The notes beneath the pieces were generated by a model that did no database searches, had not been told where the DNA came from, and worked only from the letters and a program-made list of their open reading frames with translations. Positions 46,259 to 56,957 of a stretch of 64,000 bases of DNA are shown here, piece by piece. The position numbers and the translations under genes are program-made. Within the stretch, counting starts at the first letter, position 1. Each line of letters opens with the position of its first letter. Source of the DNA: Notospermus geniculatus (taxonomy: Eukaryota > Nemertea > Pilidiophora > Heteronemertea > Lineidae); assembly GCA_002633025.1 (NCBI GenBank), contig NMRB01000100.1:390865-454864 (forward strand), read 5' to 3'.

Positions 46259-47886
46259 CCAACTCTGGCCAGCTGAAGAAGGAGAGAGGTAGTTTCATTC
46301 GAACTGGTTGGCATGAAACTGATGAAGACACCACTCAGAAAATAAAAATTTCGGATCTCAAAGTCACGGTAGCATTCAATCAAGGTCCACGTGCAGGTTC
46401 ACGACAGATAATGAAAGGGGATTTGCCTGAAGTCAAAGCAGAGAAAGTAGGTGATAATAGCAGGAAGGTCGACTCGGACATCAGCGTCAAAGAAGAGGCT
46501 GGGGCTGGCGCCGTTGAAACTGATGGCTTTGATTTTGACGCCTTGCAGAAGAAACTGCAGCAGTATTGGCAGGCAGGGACGAAGGTTGAGGAAAAGACAA
46601 AGTCAAAAGCACCACCCGAAAAAAAAGTTGGGGAGGTCACGAAACCAGATCAAGACGAGGTCACGAAACCAGATCGTGAGTTGCAATTGATCAAGCCTGA
46701 GACTACCTATCGTAAACGCAAGCTCAGCAGTGGGAGCTCCTCTAGCAGCAGCAGTAGTTCTAGCTCTAGTGGTGGTAGCTCCAGGTCTCGCAGCCGTTCA
46801 AGGTCGGACAGTCGGCCGAGGAGGTCACATTCAAGGCACCATAGTCGGTCACGTTCTCGTAGTAGGAGTGATCGCTCACGGAGTGGTTCCAAACACCATT
46901 CATCTCGTCACGGGCGTTCAAGAAGTCACTCAAGGCGTAGCAGATCAAGATCACGTGGGCACTCTAGCCGCAGAGACAGAAGGGACAGCACTAGCAGGTC
47001 AAGATCACGAGGGCACTCTAGCCGCAGAGGTAGAAGGGACAGCAGATCAAGATCGCGAGGACATTCTAGCCGCAGAGGTAGAAGGGACAGCAGGTCAAGA
47101 TCACGGGACCGTTCTAACCGTAGGGATAGAAGGTACAGCAGGTCAAGATCACGAGGGCCTTCCAGCCGCAGAGGTGGAAGGCGCAGTAGGTCAAGAAGTG
47201 GTTCTAGGAGGAGAAGTGAAGAAAGGCGGAGGTCACGAGAACGCTCCAGTTACAGGAGGCACAGCAGGTCAAGAAGTCATTCAAAGAGAAGAAGTGAGGA
47301 GAGAAGTCACTACGGGAGATATAATCAGGATAAAAAGCCATTCAGATCATATCCATTCAAGTTTTACCAAAAGCACTCAGTAACAAGACCTCGTGACAAG
47401 GATGGAAAGGAAGACAAAAGGCAGCCTTCTTCAAAATATCAGAAGGGTGGTGCGGATGCAGATTCGAAGGACAAGGATAGAAAAGAGCACTCACCTGAGA
47501 AAAAATCGTCTTCATTTAGCGATAAGGAAAAAACAGAAGTGGCTAAGAGTTCAAAGTTGTCTCCAAAGGCCGAGAAACCCAAAAATGATTTGCAGCATCC
47601 TAGTGCCCGCCTGGCAGAGAAACAGAAGATCACACCTCAGTTCAAGTTTTTGAATGAATCGAAAAAAGAGGCAAAACCGGTTGAAAAGATATCCTTTGCT
47701 ATCAAACGAAACTTGGCCAAAAAAACTCCAGCCAAGCCGCCAGTTGTAAAACCCGCTGACGAACCACGTAGTTCTCTTGTTGAAATGGAAAAGTTTCTGA
47801 AGAATCTGAAAGAGAGAAAGAAGGAAGAACTGACAGAAAAATTCAAATTTCATTTGAAGAAGAAACCGGACAATAGTGTCTGGTGA
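46255..47886 (+). CDS. TTC14: C-terminal RS-rich continuation of TTC14 (other frame)
   Basis: This 543-codon open frame overlaps the stop of the preceding frame by four bases (atga). It contains FDFDALQKKLQQYWQ, a poly-Ser run, about 200 residues of SRSRS-type repeats (several GHSSRRGRRDS units) and a Lys-rich end finishing KPDNSVW. It has no promoter space of its own and continues the same composition, so it is most likely the rest of the TTC14 protein. It could be joined by a one- or two-base difference at the repeat edge, or by a small intron ending at the acceptor-like ctctggccag (46272). A separate gene is the less likely alternative. Confidence 0.6.
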   Translation: MTNSGQLKKERGSFIRTGWHETDEDTTQKIKISDLKVTVAFNQGPRAGSRQIMKGDLPEVKAEKVGDNSRKVDSDISVKEEAGAGAVETDGFDFDALQKKLQQYWQAGTKVEEKTKSKAPPEKKVGEVTKPDQDEVTKPDRELQLIKPETTYRKRKLSSGSSSSSSSSSSSSGGSSRSRSRSRSDSRPRRSHSRHHSRSRSRSRSDRSRSGSKHHSSRHGRSRSHSRRSRSRSRGHSSRRDRRDSTSRSRSRGHSSRRGRRDSRSRSRGHSSRRGRRDSRSRSRDRSNRRDRRYSRSRSRGPSSRRGGRRSRSRSGSRRRSEERRRSRERSSYRRHSRSRSHSKRRSEERSHYGRYNQDKKPFRSYPFKFYQKHSVTRPRDKDGKEDKRQPSSKYQKGGADADSKDKDRKEHSPEKKSSSFSDKEKTEVAKSSKLSPKAEKPKNDLQHPSARLAEKQKITPQFKFLNESKKEAKPVEKISFAIKRNLAKKTPAKPPVVKPADEPRSSLVEMEKFLKNLKERKKEELTEKFKFHLKKKPDNSVW

Positions 47887-49300
47887 TGCTGATTATTGTA
47901 CCAGGAAGTTGCGATGTTGTCGCCGTCGGACTGCGTGCTAATTCCCAGTCTAAATGTGTTCATGTTGGCGCTATAAATCTCTATGGTTTTCCTGTTTGAG
48001 ATAATCACGTTACCCGCCTTCTATTGGTTACGGGGACCTCAGGTCATGGCCCTGTGTGATGGAAACTAAGGTGTTGTTCTGTTCCAGCACCAAGAGTTGT
48101 GAGGATATTCTTTCTTTAATGTATTTTTGTTGACGTCGACATTTTTGTGGTCTGCTTTGGTTTTGAAGGCATCTCTTCGTGCAGGTCAGTCTCGGATTTT
48201 ACTCGTCATCTCAGTCAGCATAGTCAGATCCGATCCCATTCTAGGAAAAAAGACAGCCACATATCGCAGGTCCTTGCATGGAAGCTATACTTAGTGGCCC
48301 GTGGTTGTGTTGGTTTTGTTCAACTCCAGTCATTGATTCTTTTCAATACTATGAATTCAATGGGTTATGTGTGTGCAGAGATTTCAAGACCTTCATGACC
48401 TTGGAGGCCGGTTTAAATGGTCGGGAAATTTAGGTGTTGCCATTCCATCACTTCCAAAAATGCTTGATATGCCGTCACATTTTAAAATCCAGATACCTTG
48501 AGATTGCAAGTTGGCAAACCTAGTACAAGTCTGATGGTCAGAAGAAAATCAATTTAGAAATCTTTCATCCTGGTGTGGTTTGGGGATAACATTCCTTTTG
48601 AAATAAATGATGAATTGTATATGCATTTTTGGGACACCCAGCTCGATCAGTTGCACTGTATAGATTATACTCAGCCTTCATTATATCCTAGTTGATTTCG
48701 AACGCAAGTCCGGTGCCGCTTTTAGTTCACTGCCAGCTATTAAACAAAATGTTTGTCATTCTGTACGTGCATGTATTTAGAATCATGTGTGAGGAAATTC
48801 TTAATCTGCTGTAATGCCTGAGAATGCACTTTATCGTTTTTCCATGCGTTAGAAATGTTTCTGACGCAGGGTATGATGGAGTTTGAAAGGAGAATGAATT
48901 AAAATGTGCCTCAGTAATACATGTACTTGTGAATGATGCCCAGAAATTTGGTTTCTTTCACCACAGTGTGCTTTGAAATTACTGCGATAAAGTAAACTCG
49001 TTTTATCCCAGTGTGTATTATGTGTGTGCTGTTTATCCGCAGGTAACAGAGACATTGTTTTCTGATAATCGTGGTGACATTTGAAATGTTTTCGCTTGAA
49101 TGTTCCAAAAAATCGCCGGGACTGTGGCCACGAGCGAGGCCACCAGTGGCACTGTCAACCTTCGAGGAGAAAGGTTGCTTTTAAACAGAAGGTGTTTTAA
49201 ACTGTCAAATCTACGGATCTTTGTAGAAGAAACATTGATATTGTATCAATTTGACTGAGATCTTTTAGAATAAAATGCATTTAGCTATTCTCGAATTCCT
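47887..49300 (+). other. TTC14 3' UTR and downstream
   Basis: No further coding exon is seen. AATAAA signals lie at 48602-48607 and 49269-49274; the second is followed by a sharp change in texture. The whole stretch is plausibly 3' UTR. Confidence 0.5.
49269..49274 (+). promoter_or_regulatory. TTC14: Probable distal polyA signal of TTC14
   Basis: AATAAA, about 1.4 kb after the stop codon at 47886 and before the convergent TNF-family gene. A nearer AATAAA at 48602-48607 could be used instead. Confidence 0.4.
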
Positions 49301-49578
49301 TTTTATCCCCGAGTGCCTTGACTGATGTAACTCTAGGCCTGCTTGTCGAAGGCCCGTCTGTTGGTGAAGCTAGAGGCCAGTATTGATAAATGTGGTCCTC
49401 TTGCTGCAGTATCTCAAGCAGATTCAGTATTCAAGTAGCCCGCAACTAATTCGTAGGTCAGTGTGGAGTTAAGGCTGGTGGCTGGAAGGGGTGGAGAGTG
49501 ATGGAAACTTCTGGAGTGAACTTCGTCTGTGTTTCAGTTGTGCAATGCCTAGAAGAACAGTGGTTCGAAAAGTCTGAC

Positions 49579-49584
49579 TTTATT
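49579..49584 (-). promoter_or_regulatory. Probable polyA signal of the TNF-family gene
   Basis: AATAAA on the minus strand, about 380 nt beyond the stop codon at 49961. Confidence 0.4.
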
Positions 49585-49960
49585 TTCAATTTCCCCACGC
49601 GGAAAATGGTCATGACTTATTTACATATGTACACGTGAATGGTGAGGTCATCAAAAGCATGAAATTGGACATGCACGTAAGAGTTACATATTTACAACGA
49701 ACTCCATTGTTTTTTATTCCTAACGGTTCTTGCAGTTTCGGCGTCATGCACATCAAAAATGGGGGCCTCAAAGCCATGTACAGTGCCCCAAAAAGCAATA
49801 TTGGTCAGAAAGCTGACAGCAACAAAGGCCGCTGACGTAACGTTGGCCCCCTACTCCATCCGATTCAAATGCTGCTGTTCGCTCTTCTGTTTACTAGTTA
49901 TTGGTCAAGATGTCAGAATCAGGTGATCAAAGTAACTAAGCTTCTCATCCGGCCCCAAGT

Positions 49961-52900
49961 TCATGATAGTTTGATGAACCCAAAGAAAGCTGTTGTTGGT
50001 TGATGAAAAGTGTCGAGTGGCTTGCCGGCGGTGTTGAGCCTCAGGAACACGAGTGAATCAGTCTCCAACCTCGTCAAAACACCAAGGTAACATGTCCGTA
50101 TCGTTTTGGTGCCCGTCGCACTCGCTGTCTCCGAACATTGGGCAATCTCCCTTTCGGCGCCGTTCGGATCGGTTCCTACCAGGAGTGAGGAGGATGCGTA
50201 GGAGAACACGTCATGTTGGATAAGCTACAAGTGCAAAAGATGGATTTTTTTGGAAAAAGATTGGCTTATGACTACAAATTACCGGTGCGCAAGCGGCTGA
50301 ATCTCGTCCACAAGGAAGGCGGTTGTCGCTACCCACACTACAGATCTCCGGTCCACAAGGAAGACGATTTCGGTGCGCCTTCATTCAGATATTTATGCCT
50401 GTCGTCTGTTTTGAGGCTGGGCTATGGATACGCCGTCCCACCGAAACCTACGTTTAGTTCCCCTACCTGGCCGTATATGAAGTAAATACCACTCTGAGTG
50501 ACTTTGACCCTGCCGAATTCATCCAGTTGATACAGTTGCTTGGCTTCGTCAGTCATCCAGTCTGCATACTGCCACATGCACACTGCTCCGCCTGTAAATA
50601 GAGGGGGGTTAGTCCAGGAGGCCAGTTTCTTCTTATGCATCTGTGGAGCTCCATCCACAACGCATCTGCTCCTTTACCTGATACAAGCTTTAAGAGTCGA
50701 ACATGGTGAGAAGACTAACGTAGGCTACTATGCAATATTTTTCATGGGACCGTTCTCCCGGAAGGAAGCAGCTTGATTCTTCCAGAAAATTAATGCAGAA
50801 CGTATTATTTCATTCGGTGTTTGAAACTCAAGCGATGGGGTGATGAGACAAGATCAGCTTCCCTTTTGTAGCACAGATGCCAAGGAACTCGACTGGTCAA
50901 CACAAGGTCGACCTTTCCGTTAATCCTAATCGGTGCATTTTGGCAAAACTTGGGCAAGCAACGAATGCTTAGTGAATCCATGGCGAATATTTGTCAACAC
51001 TACTATGTAAATCGAATTTGAAGTAAAGTACTCGAGTCTATAATGTCAGTTTTAGGCCTACTCCAACCTTAGGCCTACCTGCTGTTGTTGTGAGCCGGTA
51101 GCCCGATAAGGCATTGGAACATCCCGCTTGAAAGAGAAATATTTTGGAATTAATTCGACCATTGCCTCATGCGCATTTCATGCATACCAAAAATAGATAA
51201 TCTATTTTTGTGCATACTCATAACCGTTTTGTGTCTACAGGATCACTTTATATAATCCGTGGGAGTCGCATTCAAGATGGCTGATCGGCGGCCATGTTGT
51301 ATTCGCTGAGTGATACGAGTGCTGCGATTCGACATGATTTTAAAACCTGTAGGCCTATTTTAGAATGTTATGTTTGAGTCTGTGCTTACGTTTTAGAGTT
51401 TTGCTTCCTTCGAAGTGTCCGACGCGAGATTCATACTAAAATAATGAGAAAACGCATTCATTACTGCTCAGTCGAGCTCGAATCATTAGGGAGTTTGAGA
51501 TCAGCAACTTATCACGGATCCTTATATACGTATACGGATCGAAATGTACACAAAATTTGTACTCGTTGTACAGAAATCTATCCGTATACGTATAAGGATC
51601 AGTGATAAGTCGCTGATCTCAAACTCCCTATTAAGAGGGCCTCGTGGACCGATTGGGATGAGAGATTCTTGGTATCTTCACGTAGTTGTCAGTTAAAAGA
51701 AACTCTTTGCCAACATTGGCTGATATTCATAAAAGCTAGCAAATGCTTTTACTTCAAGTTTTGTAGTGCATTTACATTGGACCTCACTGTGCAAATCTTA
51801 AGTAAAAGCATTTGCTAACTTTTATGACTACCAGCCATTGATTGGACAGATTAATGCAGGTAATCCATGCACTTAAAGCCCCACTGTATTGAATGTGAAA
51901 AACGCAAATCATCGCCGCGATTCTCGCACGACGTCACGACGTCAGCGTAGTGTAAAATGTACTACGCTCTGTCGGAATACATTAGAGCTCTCCCTGCAGT
52001 TTTTCCAATGCGTGCTGAAAACTAGGCCTTGATTCTGTCAAGTGCGTATCAGGCAAGCATTTTGGGGACCTTCACGAGGCTATGGGACCTCTATGTGCAC
52101 TCTCCTAACTTTTTGAAAATATCGTAAAATTCAATATTGTGGGGCTTTAAAGATAACTGTTTTGGGTCTCGGAAGCCCTGATTGGGTCCTCAGAAGTCCC
52201 AAACACGTAGAAAAGAATATACTGTCCACCGGATGGGTTTTATTCAGCGATTTTAATCTCTTAAGCGGCCCAGGTCGCCGCGCCTAACAATGCGCCTTTT
52301 CTGTTTGGTGTGGATACGATCGAGGGACTTCCTGGTTCGCAAAGATAAAAACAACTTTGCAAATATCATTCTCATGATATTTATAGATTTGTATCAATAT
52401 CAATCGTAACTTGAATGAATCAATCATGATACAGAGGGCCCTCTGATTGGCTGTACTGAGTGTCATTTGGTATGCAGTTTCCCCTCTTCGCCCACGGACA
52501 TGGAGACAGGGAAAGACCACCGGCTGCACGCAGCAGTTTCGCTTCGTCTGATCTTCGGCAATCGTCTATTAATATTACATGTGCAACAACAGTTCCGGGC
52601 TGCCGCTACAGAAACTATTCTACTGGAGCACATTTTTAGCCTCATGTCCTGTTGAATTTATACACTAGTCGCGGCGCCTCATTCTGAAATTACCTTAACT
52701 GCAGGATGAAGACTGAAGAGATGGAGCCCCTTTATCATACTTACTAGTTGGTCATGGGTTTTGGCAAAGTCTCCTGAAATATTAGATTGCAGATATTCAA
52801 TACCTGGACTGAAGTCCCATTGAATGACAAGAAACTCGACTACCAATTTACACAAATAAGGCGTTCCAAACATCTCTCGGGCTATCTATCACCTTCAATC

Positions 52901-54474
52901 AGCTTTTTTACATGTTTTATTCCTGCTTGTTTTTTATTCCTACAGGTTCAGACCTTTCAACGTCATTTCTGGACAAAATATCATGCAGTTCCCCACTTGC
53001 TGTATTCATCATTTCTGACAAAATATCATGCAAGTCCTCACCTGCTGTGTTCATCTGTGTTGACAAAATATCTTGCAACTTCGTCACATTGCGGTGCAAA
53101 ACTGAGACTCGCTTTTTCAGCAGTTCAAATTGGCAACACTTTCTGCACTTGCGACCATGTTTGACATTCAGAGCGGAGCAATCGCAGTCTGAAAGTGAAA
53201 TGCAGGACAAGCAAGACGTCAATATGCAAGTCTTCGATCGTTTGATTCATTCATTGCAAATGTCAAATTTTATGGATTCTAATCATCTTGCATACGAAGT
53301 ACACTGTAGTATCATTACATTGTGAACTAAGGCTATTCCTTCAATCAGCCTAACCCCCACTGATCACCAGAGGAGTCTAGAGGAGATACATGTAGTAAAT
53401 TTCAAGTTTCTCGTTGAGTAGAGGGCACATACCGTACCGGGGGAAGCAATTCTTGGGATCGACTCTCATTTTTCGACATCGTGTGTTTTGGAGAATGTCA
53501 TTGTTTCCTTCGCAAGGTGAATACACAGAGTACAATCCACTTAAACTGACCTAATGATATTTGATTGTCAAAGACATGTAGGTTTGTGTCACTGGACACC
53601 CAATAGGCATGAAGAGTGTGGCGACGTTATGATCAGGAAACTTGTTGGACTGGCAACCAGTGTATTTGTCACATGTAATGTTTGTTTTGCCGATGCTTTG
53701 GATTCATTTTCTGCAAAATTTTAGGCCTAATTACCGACTGCAAGACTAGCTTATGTTGGAGTTATTCACCGGTTTGACCAGTTGCTTGTTGTCAGGCTTC
53801 GAGTAAAGGTTGATTCATACTTTGCGCTTGTCCGTTTCCTATGTGAGTGCGTGGTAGAAAAAGGAATTTTTATTGTTGGCAACACACATAAACATAGGGA
53901 ACGGACAAGCGCAAAGCGCAAGACGAAGAAGTATGAATTGGCCTTTAGCCAAACAAAAAACTCCTACAGCAACGCGGCTTTTCGGGGGCTCCGGTTGCCT
54001 CAACATTTGTTGAAATTCTGTGAAAAAACTGCCTGTAGCCAGAATCTATCCTGCATTACGTGCCTACCACACGTATTCCTTTATCCAGGACAAACATGGA
54101 CTGATGTTGCATTTCGCTTATCATTTTGACCATTACAACTCACCTGCGCACGTCTTTCTTTTCTTCTTCGGTGCCCGGCGTGTTCTGTTTGTGAAGAGGC
54201 CCGGAGCCCCTGGTTGGTGATCTAGTCCAGACGCGTCCTTGGATAAGGGCGCACTGCTGGCGTCCGTTCCCTTGCCAGGATGAGATGCTGCACCTGTCAC
54301 CTCTTTCAGTGTCTTCAACTCTGCTTGTAAAGGAATCACCTGAGTCAAGATATACCCCGTCATAGCAAGGTTACAAGTACAGACAAGAAATACGAGCCAG
54401 CATTTCCATGATGAGTGCCGTGAACATCGCTGTCTGCCGCCTTTCCCTCCTAACTCCACATCCACGCCTTCCAT
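49961..54474 (-). CDS. TNF-superfamily ligand, EDA/TWEAK-like
   Basis: A type II membrane cytokine predicted to form trimers and signal through TNF receptors after shedding. Exons, 5' to 3': 54474-54144, 53188-52954, 52808-52694, 50640-50467, 50224-49961. Phases agree and the product is 372 residues. A short basic cytoplasmic part is followed by one membrane segment (about 26-46, WLVFLVCTCNLAMTGYILTQ). A furin-type RTRR lies at 97-100, just before a KKKRK cluster. Exon 2 adds a Cys-rich stretch (DCDCSALNV, CRKCC) and a coiled region of repeated DILS-MNTA units. The TNF domain shows VTQSGIYFIYGQ and the C-terminal TTAFFGFIKLS; CSET, TCYLG and LRLN blocks resemble ectodysplasin and TWEAK. There is no collagen repeat, unlike vertebrate EDA. 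Exon 4's acceptor (ccacag) lacks a pyrimidine tract and is the least certain boundary. Confidence 0.82.
51489..51628. mobile_element. Tc1/mariner-like MITE with TA target site
   Basis: The ends gggagtttgagatcagc and gctgatctcaaactccc are perfect complements, flanked by TA on both sides. The arms include ccgtatacgtataaggatc. A sister copy lies at 56455-56592, also TA-flanked. Confidence 0.85.
51733..51827. repeat. Foldback repeat in TNF-ligand intron
   Basis: Left ataaaagctagcaaatgct pairs with right agcatttgctaacttttat, with ttttactt/aagtaaaa completing the stem. No clear target duplication is visible. Confidence 0.65.
51872..52152. repeat. Inverted-repeat element, TTAAAGCCCCAC ends
   Basis: Left ttaaagccccactgtattga is mirrored at the right by tcaatattgtggggctttaa. 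Length is about 280 bp and there is no coding frame. Confidence 0.65.
53813..53937. repeat. Foldback repeat in TNF-ligand intron 1
   Basis: Left ttcatactttgcgcttgtcc and gtttcctatgt pair with right acatagggaac and ggacaagcgcaaagcgc, then gaagtatgaa. The right arm is longer by a small insertion. Confidence 0.6.
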
Positions 54475-56348
54475 CGTTACTTGCTGTCGATGGTGAAACG
54501 CCTAGGAAGGAATTTCGCGGATGCAGTACAGTTACATGCGGTTATCCGGTCGAGAATCCGTGATTTTGAGGTTAATATCCTGCAAAAATATTCCAATCGA
54601 CGGCCCGAAAAGAATTTGTGCGCATGGATACAGAGAACACAAGTGGTGAGAACACGTTCAACTTCCAAGTGGACTACATGGTGAACATCCTAAATTCTGA
54701 ACGATACTCAGTCCGTCCAAGCAATATCGTTTAACACCTCAATTCAGTTCATCTCAGTAATTATTGCGTCTTTATCGAGGCGCTCGGCTAAAACACGTTT
54801 TTCATTCTGTCCTCAATGCGTATTATTGGCCTATTGAACGCAAACTGTTTTTTGATTGGTTGAACTTGTTCCATTTACCCGGTAGGAGATTCCCGGTAGC
54901 CAGATTGACAAAACGGCCAGACCCTTGGGTCAAAATCATTTTAATATTTATAATACAGTCATTGAGTGAAAGTGGTGGTCCCAGACAGTTTGACATTTTT
55001 GCAGCATCTATCACGATTTTAAAATAAATTTAAAAATGACCACCAACTATTTGGTACTATCAAAAATAGTATCTATTTTTGGTACTGTATATATTTTTTC
55101 ATTAATAGGTCAAGCGAAATGTGGCGTATTGCCAGCGAGATGTATTGATAGTACCATTAATTAAAGGATGTAGGCAGCTGAGTGGGCAGACAGTTTTGAT
55201 ACTGGTAGTGGTTGTGGGGAATACTGCATGAGTATAAAACCAAGTTCGTCAATTTCATCAAGGGCTTGCACGTGATTACGAGTACGTGGGCCCTCAAAAG
55301 TCGTGGGCCCTGATTTGGCATAATTTACAAAATTTCTGATCGAAAATTTGACTGTTGGAACGGTGATAAAGGGGCCTAGAAAATGACCACAAAAGCCGTT
55401 ATCTCGACGGGTCTGTTTTGAGGCTACAGACACGTATGGTCTTCAGAGAAGAAAAAGTCACAAGTAGGCCCTATATGGGGGAATATTCAGGATTAGCCTA
55501 CATCGTAAATGTTAGGTGTTGTATACTGTGACAGCTAAAGGTTCCTCAGAATATCAAATCCTCCGAACAGATTTCTGGTGTCGTCTCATATTGGCACGGG
55601 TTTTCAATGTCTGGTCGCGTGGCTTAATGCCAAAAGGGGGTAGGCTCGTTCTAATTTATATACGGTAAACCAGACTATTATCATTTTATGAGTCTAAAAA
55701 TAAGCACGCCTTCATAGTAGGCCTATTGGCTTTTTCCGTCAGAGTAGAAATCGCTTGCTATCCAGGTCACACGCGACATCCAGGGGCTACGGCTTACGAT
55801 TCAGTGATTCACGTTTTCATTATGATATTATTGGTGAATATTGTAAACCTCTGTGTTGTATACGTACGAGTGAAGGATCGATTGACCCGAATATATATAT
55901 TTTACCCGGGACCTCACTGTTTGTCATATTTACAATCTCTCGTCTTTACGACGACCTCGGGGACTTGTAGCTAAAAGAGACGTTGGGCGGCGCTGCCGTC
56001 GCGAACTGATCTGAAGTCGTAGCCGATATCTAGACGTGACAAAATTGGAAGACTTTGTAAGTTTTTATCTGCTACGACTCTGCGAAACGGATGAATTCAT
56101 CCGCGATACGTGAAATTCGTACAAGTCACGCGATTATCACGTCAGAATCTCGTCTAAAGCTACGCGAGAGATCAGTCAGTGGACCACCCTTGGACGTGAA
56201 AATGACGGGACTCTGCTATCAGGGCCCGTAGCATCCTGAGGTAATCAGTGGTTCTTAGCGCTTGCTCCATACAACCATACCTCATGATGCCAGGGTGAGT
56301 TCAATGATGGCATGATCTCTCCTCTGTGTTACGTTTTCGGGGTGTACC

Positions 56349-56439
56349 CACCCTGAGAATATCAGGCGTTCTTAGTGCTCGCTACCTTCTGCGGTGACGA
56401 AGGTAGCGAGCAGTAAGAACGCCTGATATTCTCAGGATG
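56349..56439. mobile_element. hAT-type MITE, 8-bp target duplication
   Basis: A strong hairpin from caccctgagaatatcagg to cctgatattctcaggatg, flanked on both sides by ggtgtacc. It is the same family as 33695-33798. Confidence 0.88.
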
Positions 56440-56454
56440 GGTGTACCGGTGTTA

Positions 56455-56592
56455 GGGAGGTTGAAATCAGCCACTTATCACGGACCCTTATACGTATACG
56501 GATCGAAATGTACACAAAATGTGTCCCCGTTGTACAGAATTCTATCCGTGTATCTATAAGGATCTGTGATAAGTCGTTGATCTCAACCTCCC
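56455..56592. mobile_element. Tc1/mariner-like MITE, second copy
   Basis: The ends gggaggttgaaatcagc and gttgatctcaacctccc are near-complementary and flanked by TA. It is about 85% similar by eye to 51489-51628 and lies about 370 bp upstream of the ABC transporter start codon. Confidence 0.82.
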
Positions 56593-56957
56593 TATTGACA
56601 CAATCCCGTTAGACGCACTCTTAGTAAAAGTCATCATCGGACATATGAGTCCTAAATCACTGTTTGAGGGAGCGCGCCATGGTGATGTCATGCCCCAGAG
56701 TCATGTAGGCCAGTAGATGAAGGTGAATAGCATTCTCACGCGGACCATTCTTTGACACTTTCTATGCCATTATCATAGCGCAACATTGATCGTGGCACAT
56801 GATAACCTATTTTTAACAAGCATTGGTTTGAAGAGCATGAAATACCAGCTAGCATGCAGTGTGTCCTTCGTCCGTGGAATTGCCACAGGTCACCGTACTC
56901 CCCACGAAAACGATCCCAGCCCGTCGACCTGTTGCCGGAGTTTTTCTCCCTGCCGGA

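Larger units (their letters stand above)
50641..52693 (-). other. TNF-ligand intron 3, rich in foldback elements
   Basis: No coding exon is seen. It holds a Tc1-like MITE (51489-51628), a foldback (51733-51827) and another inverted-repeat element (51872-52152). Confidence 0.6.
54475..56957. other. Intergenic region between divergent TNF-ligand and ABC genes
   Basis: The 2.5 kb must hold both promoters; I cannot place either start. It carries a hAT-type MITE (56349-56439), a partial relative near 56230-56275, and a Tc1-like MITE (56455-56592), all nearer to the ABC gene. No open frame of note is seen. Confidence 0.6.

Noticed and set aside
44787-46292. 501-codon open frame overlapping the TTC14 tail in another frame
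   Set aside because: It is a shadow of the repetitive RS codons: shifting the frame of such repeats gives long Met/Val/Ile-rich frames with no family resemblance.
45813-46334. 173-codon minus-strand frame opposite the TTC14 tail
   Set aside because: It is an antisense reading of the same repeats (recurrent AHVTFD units) with no splice or promoter support.
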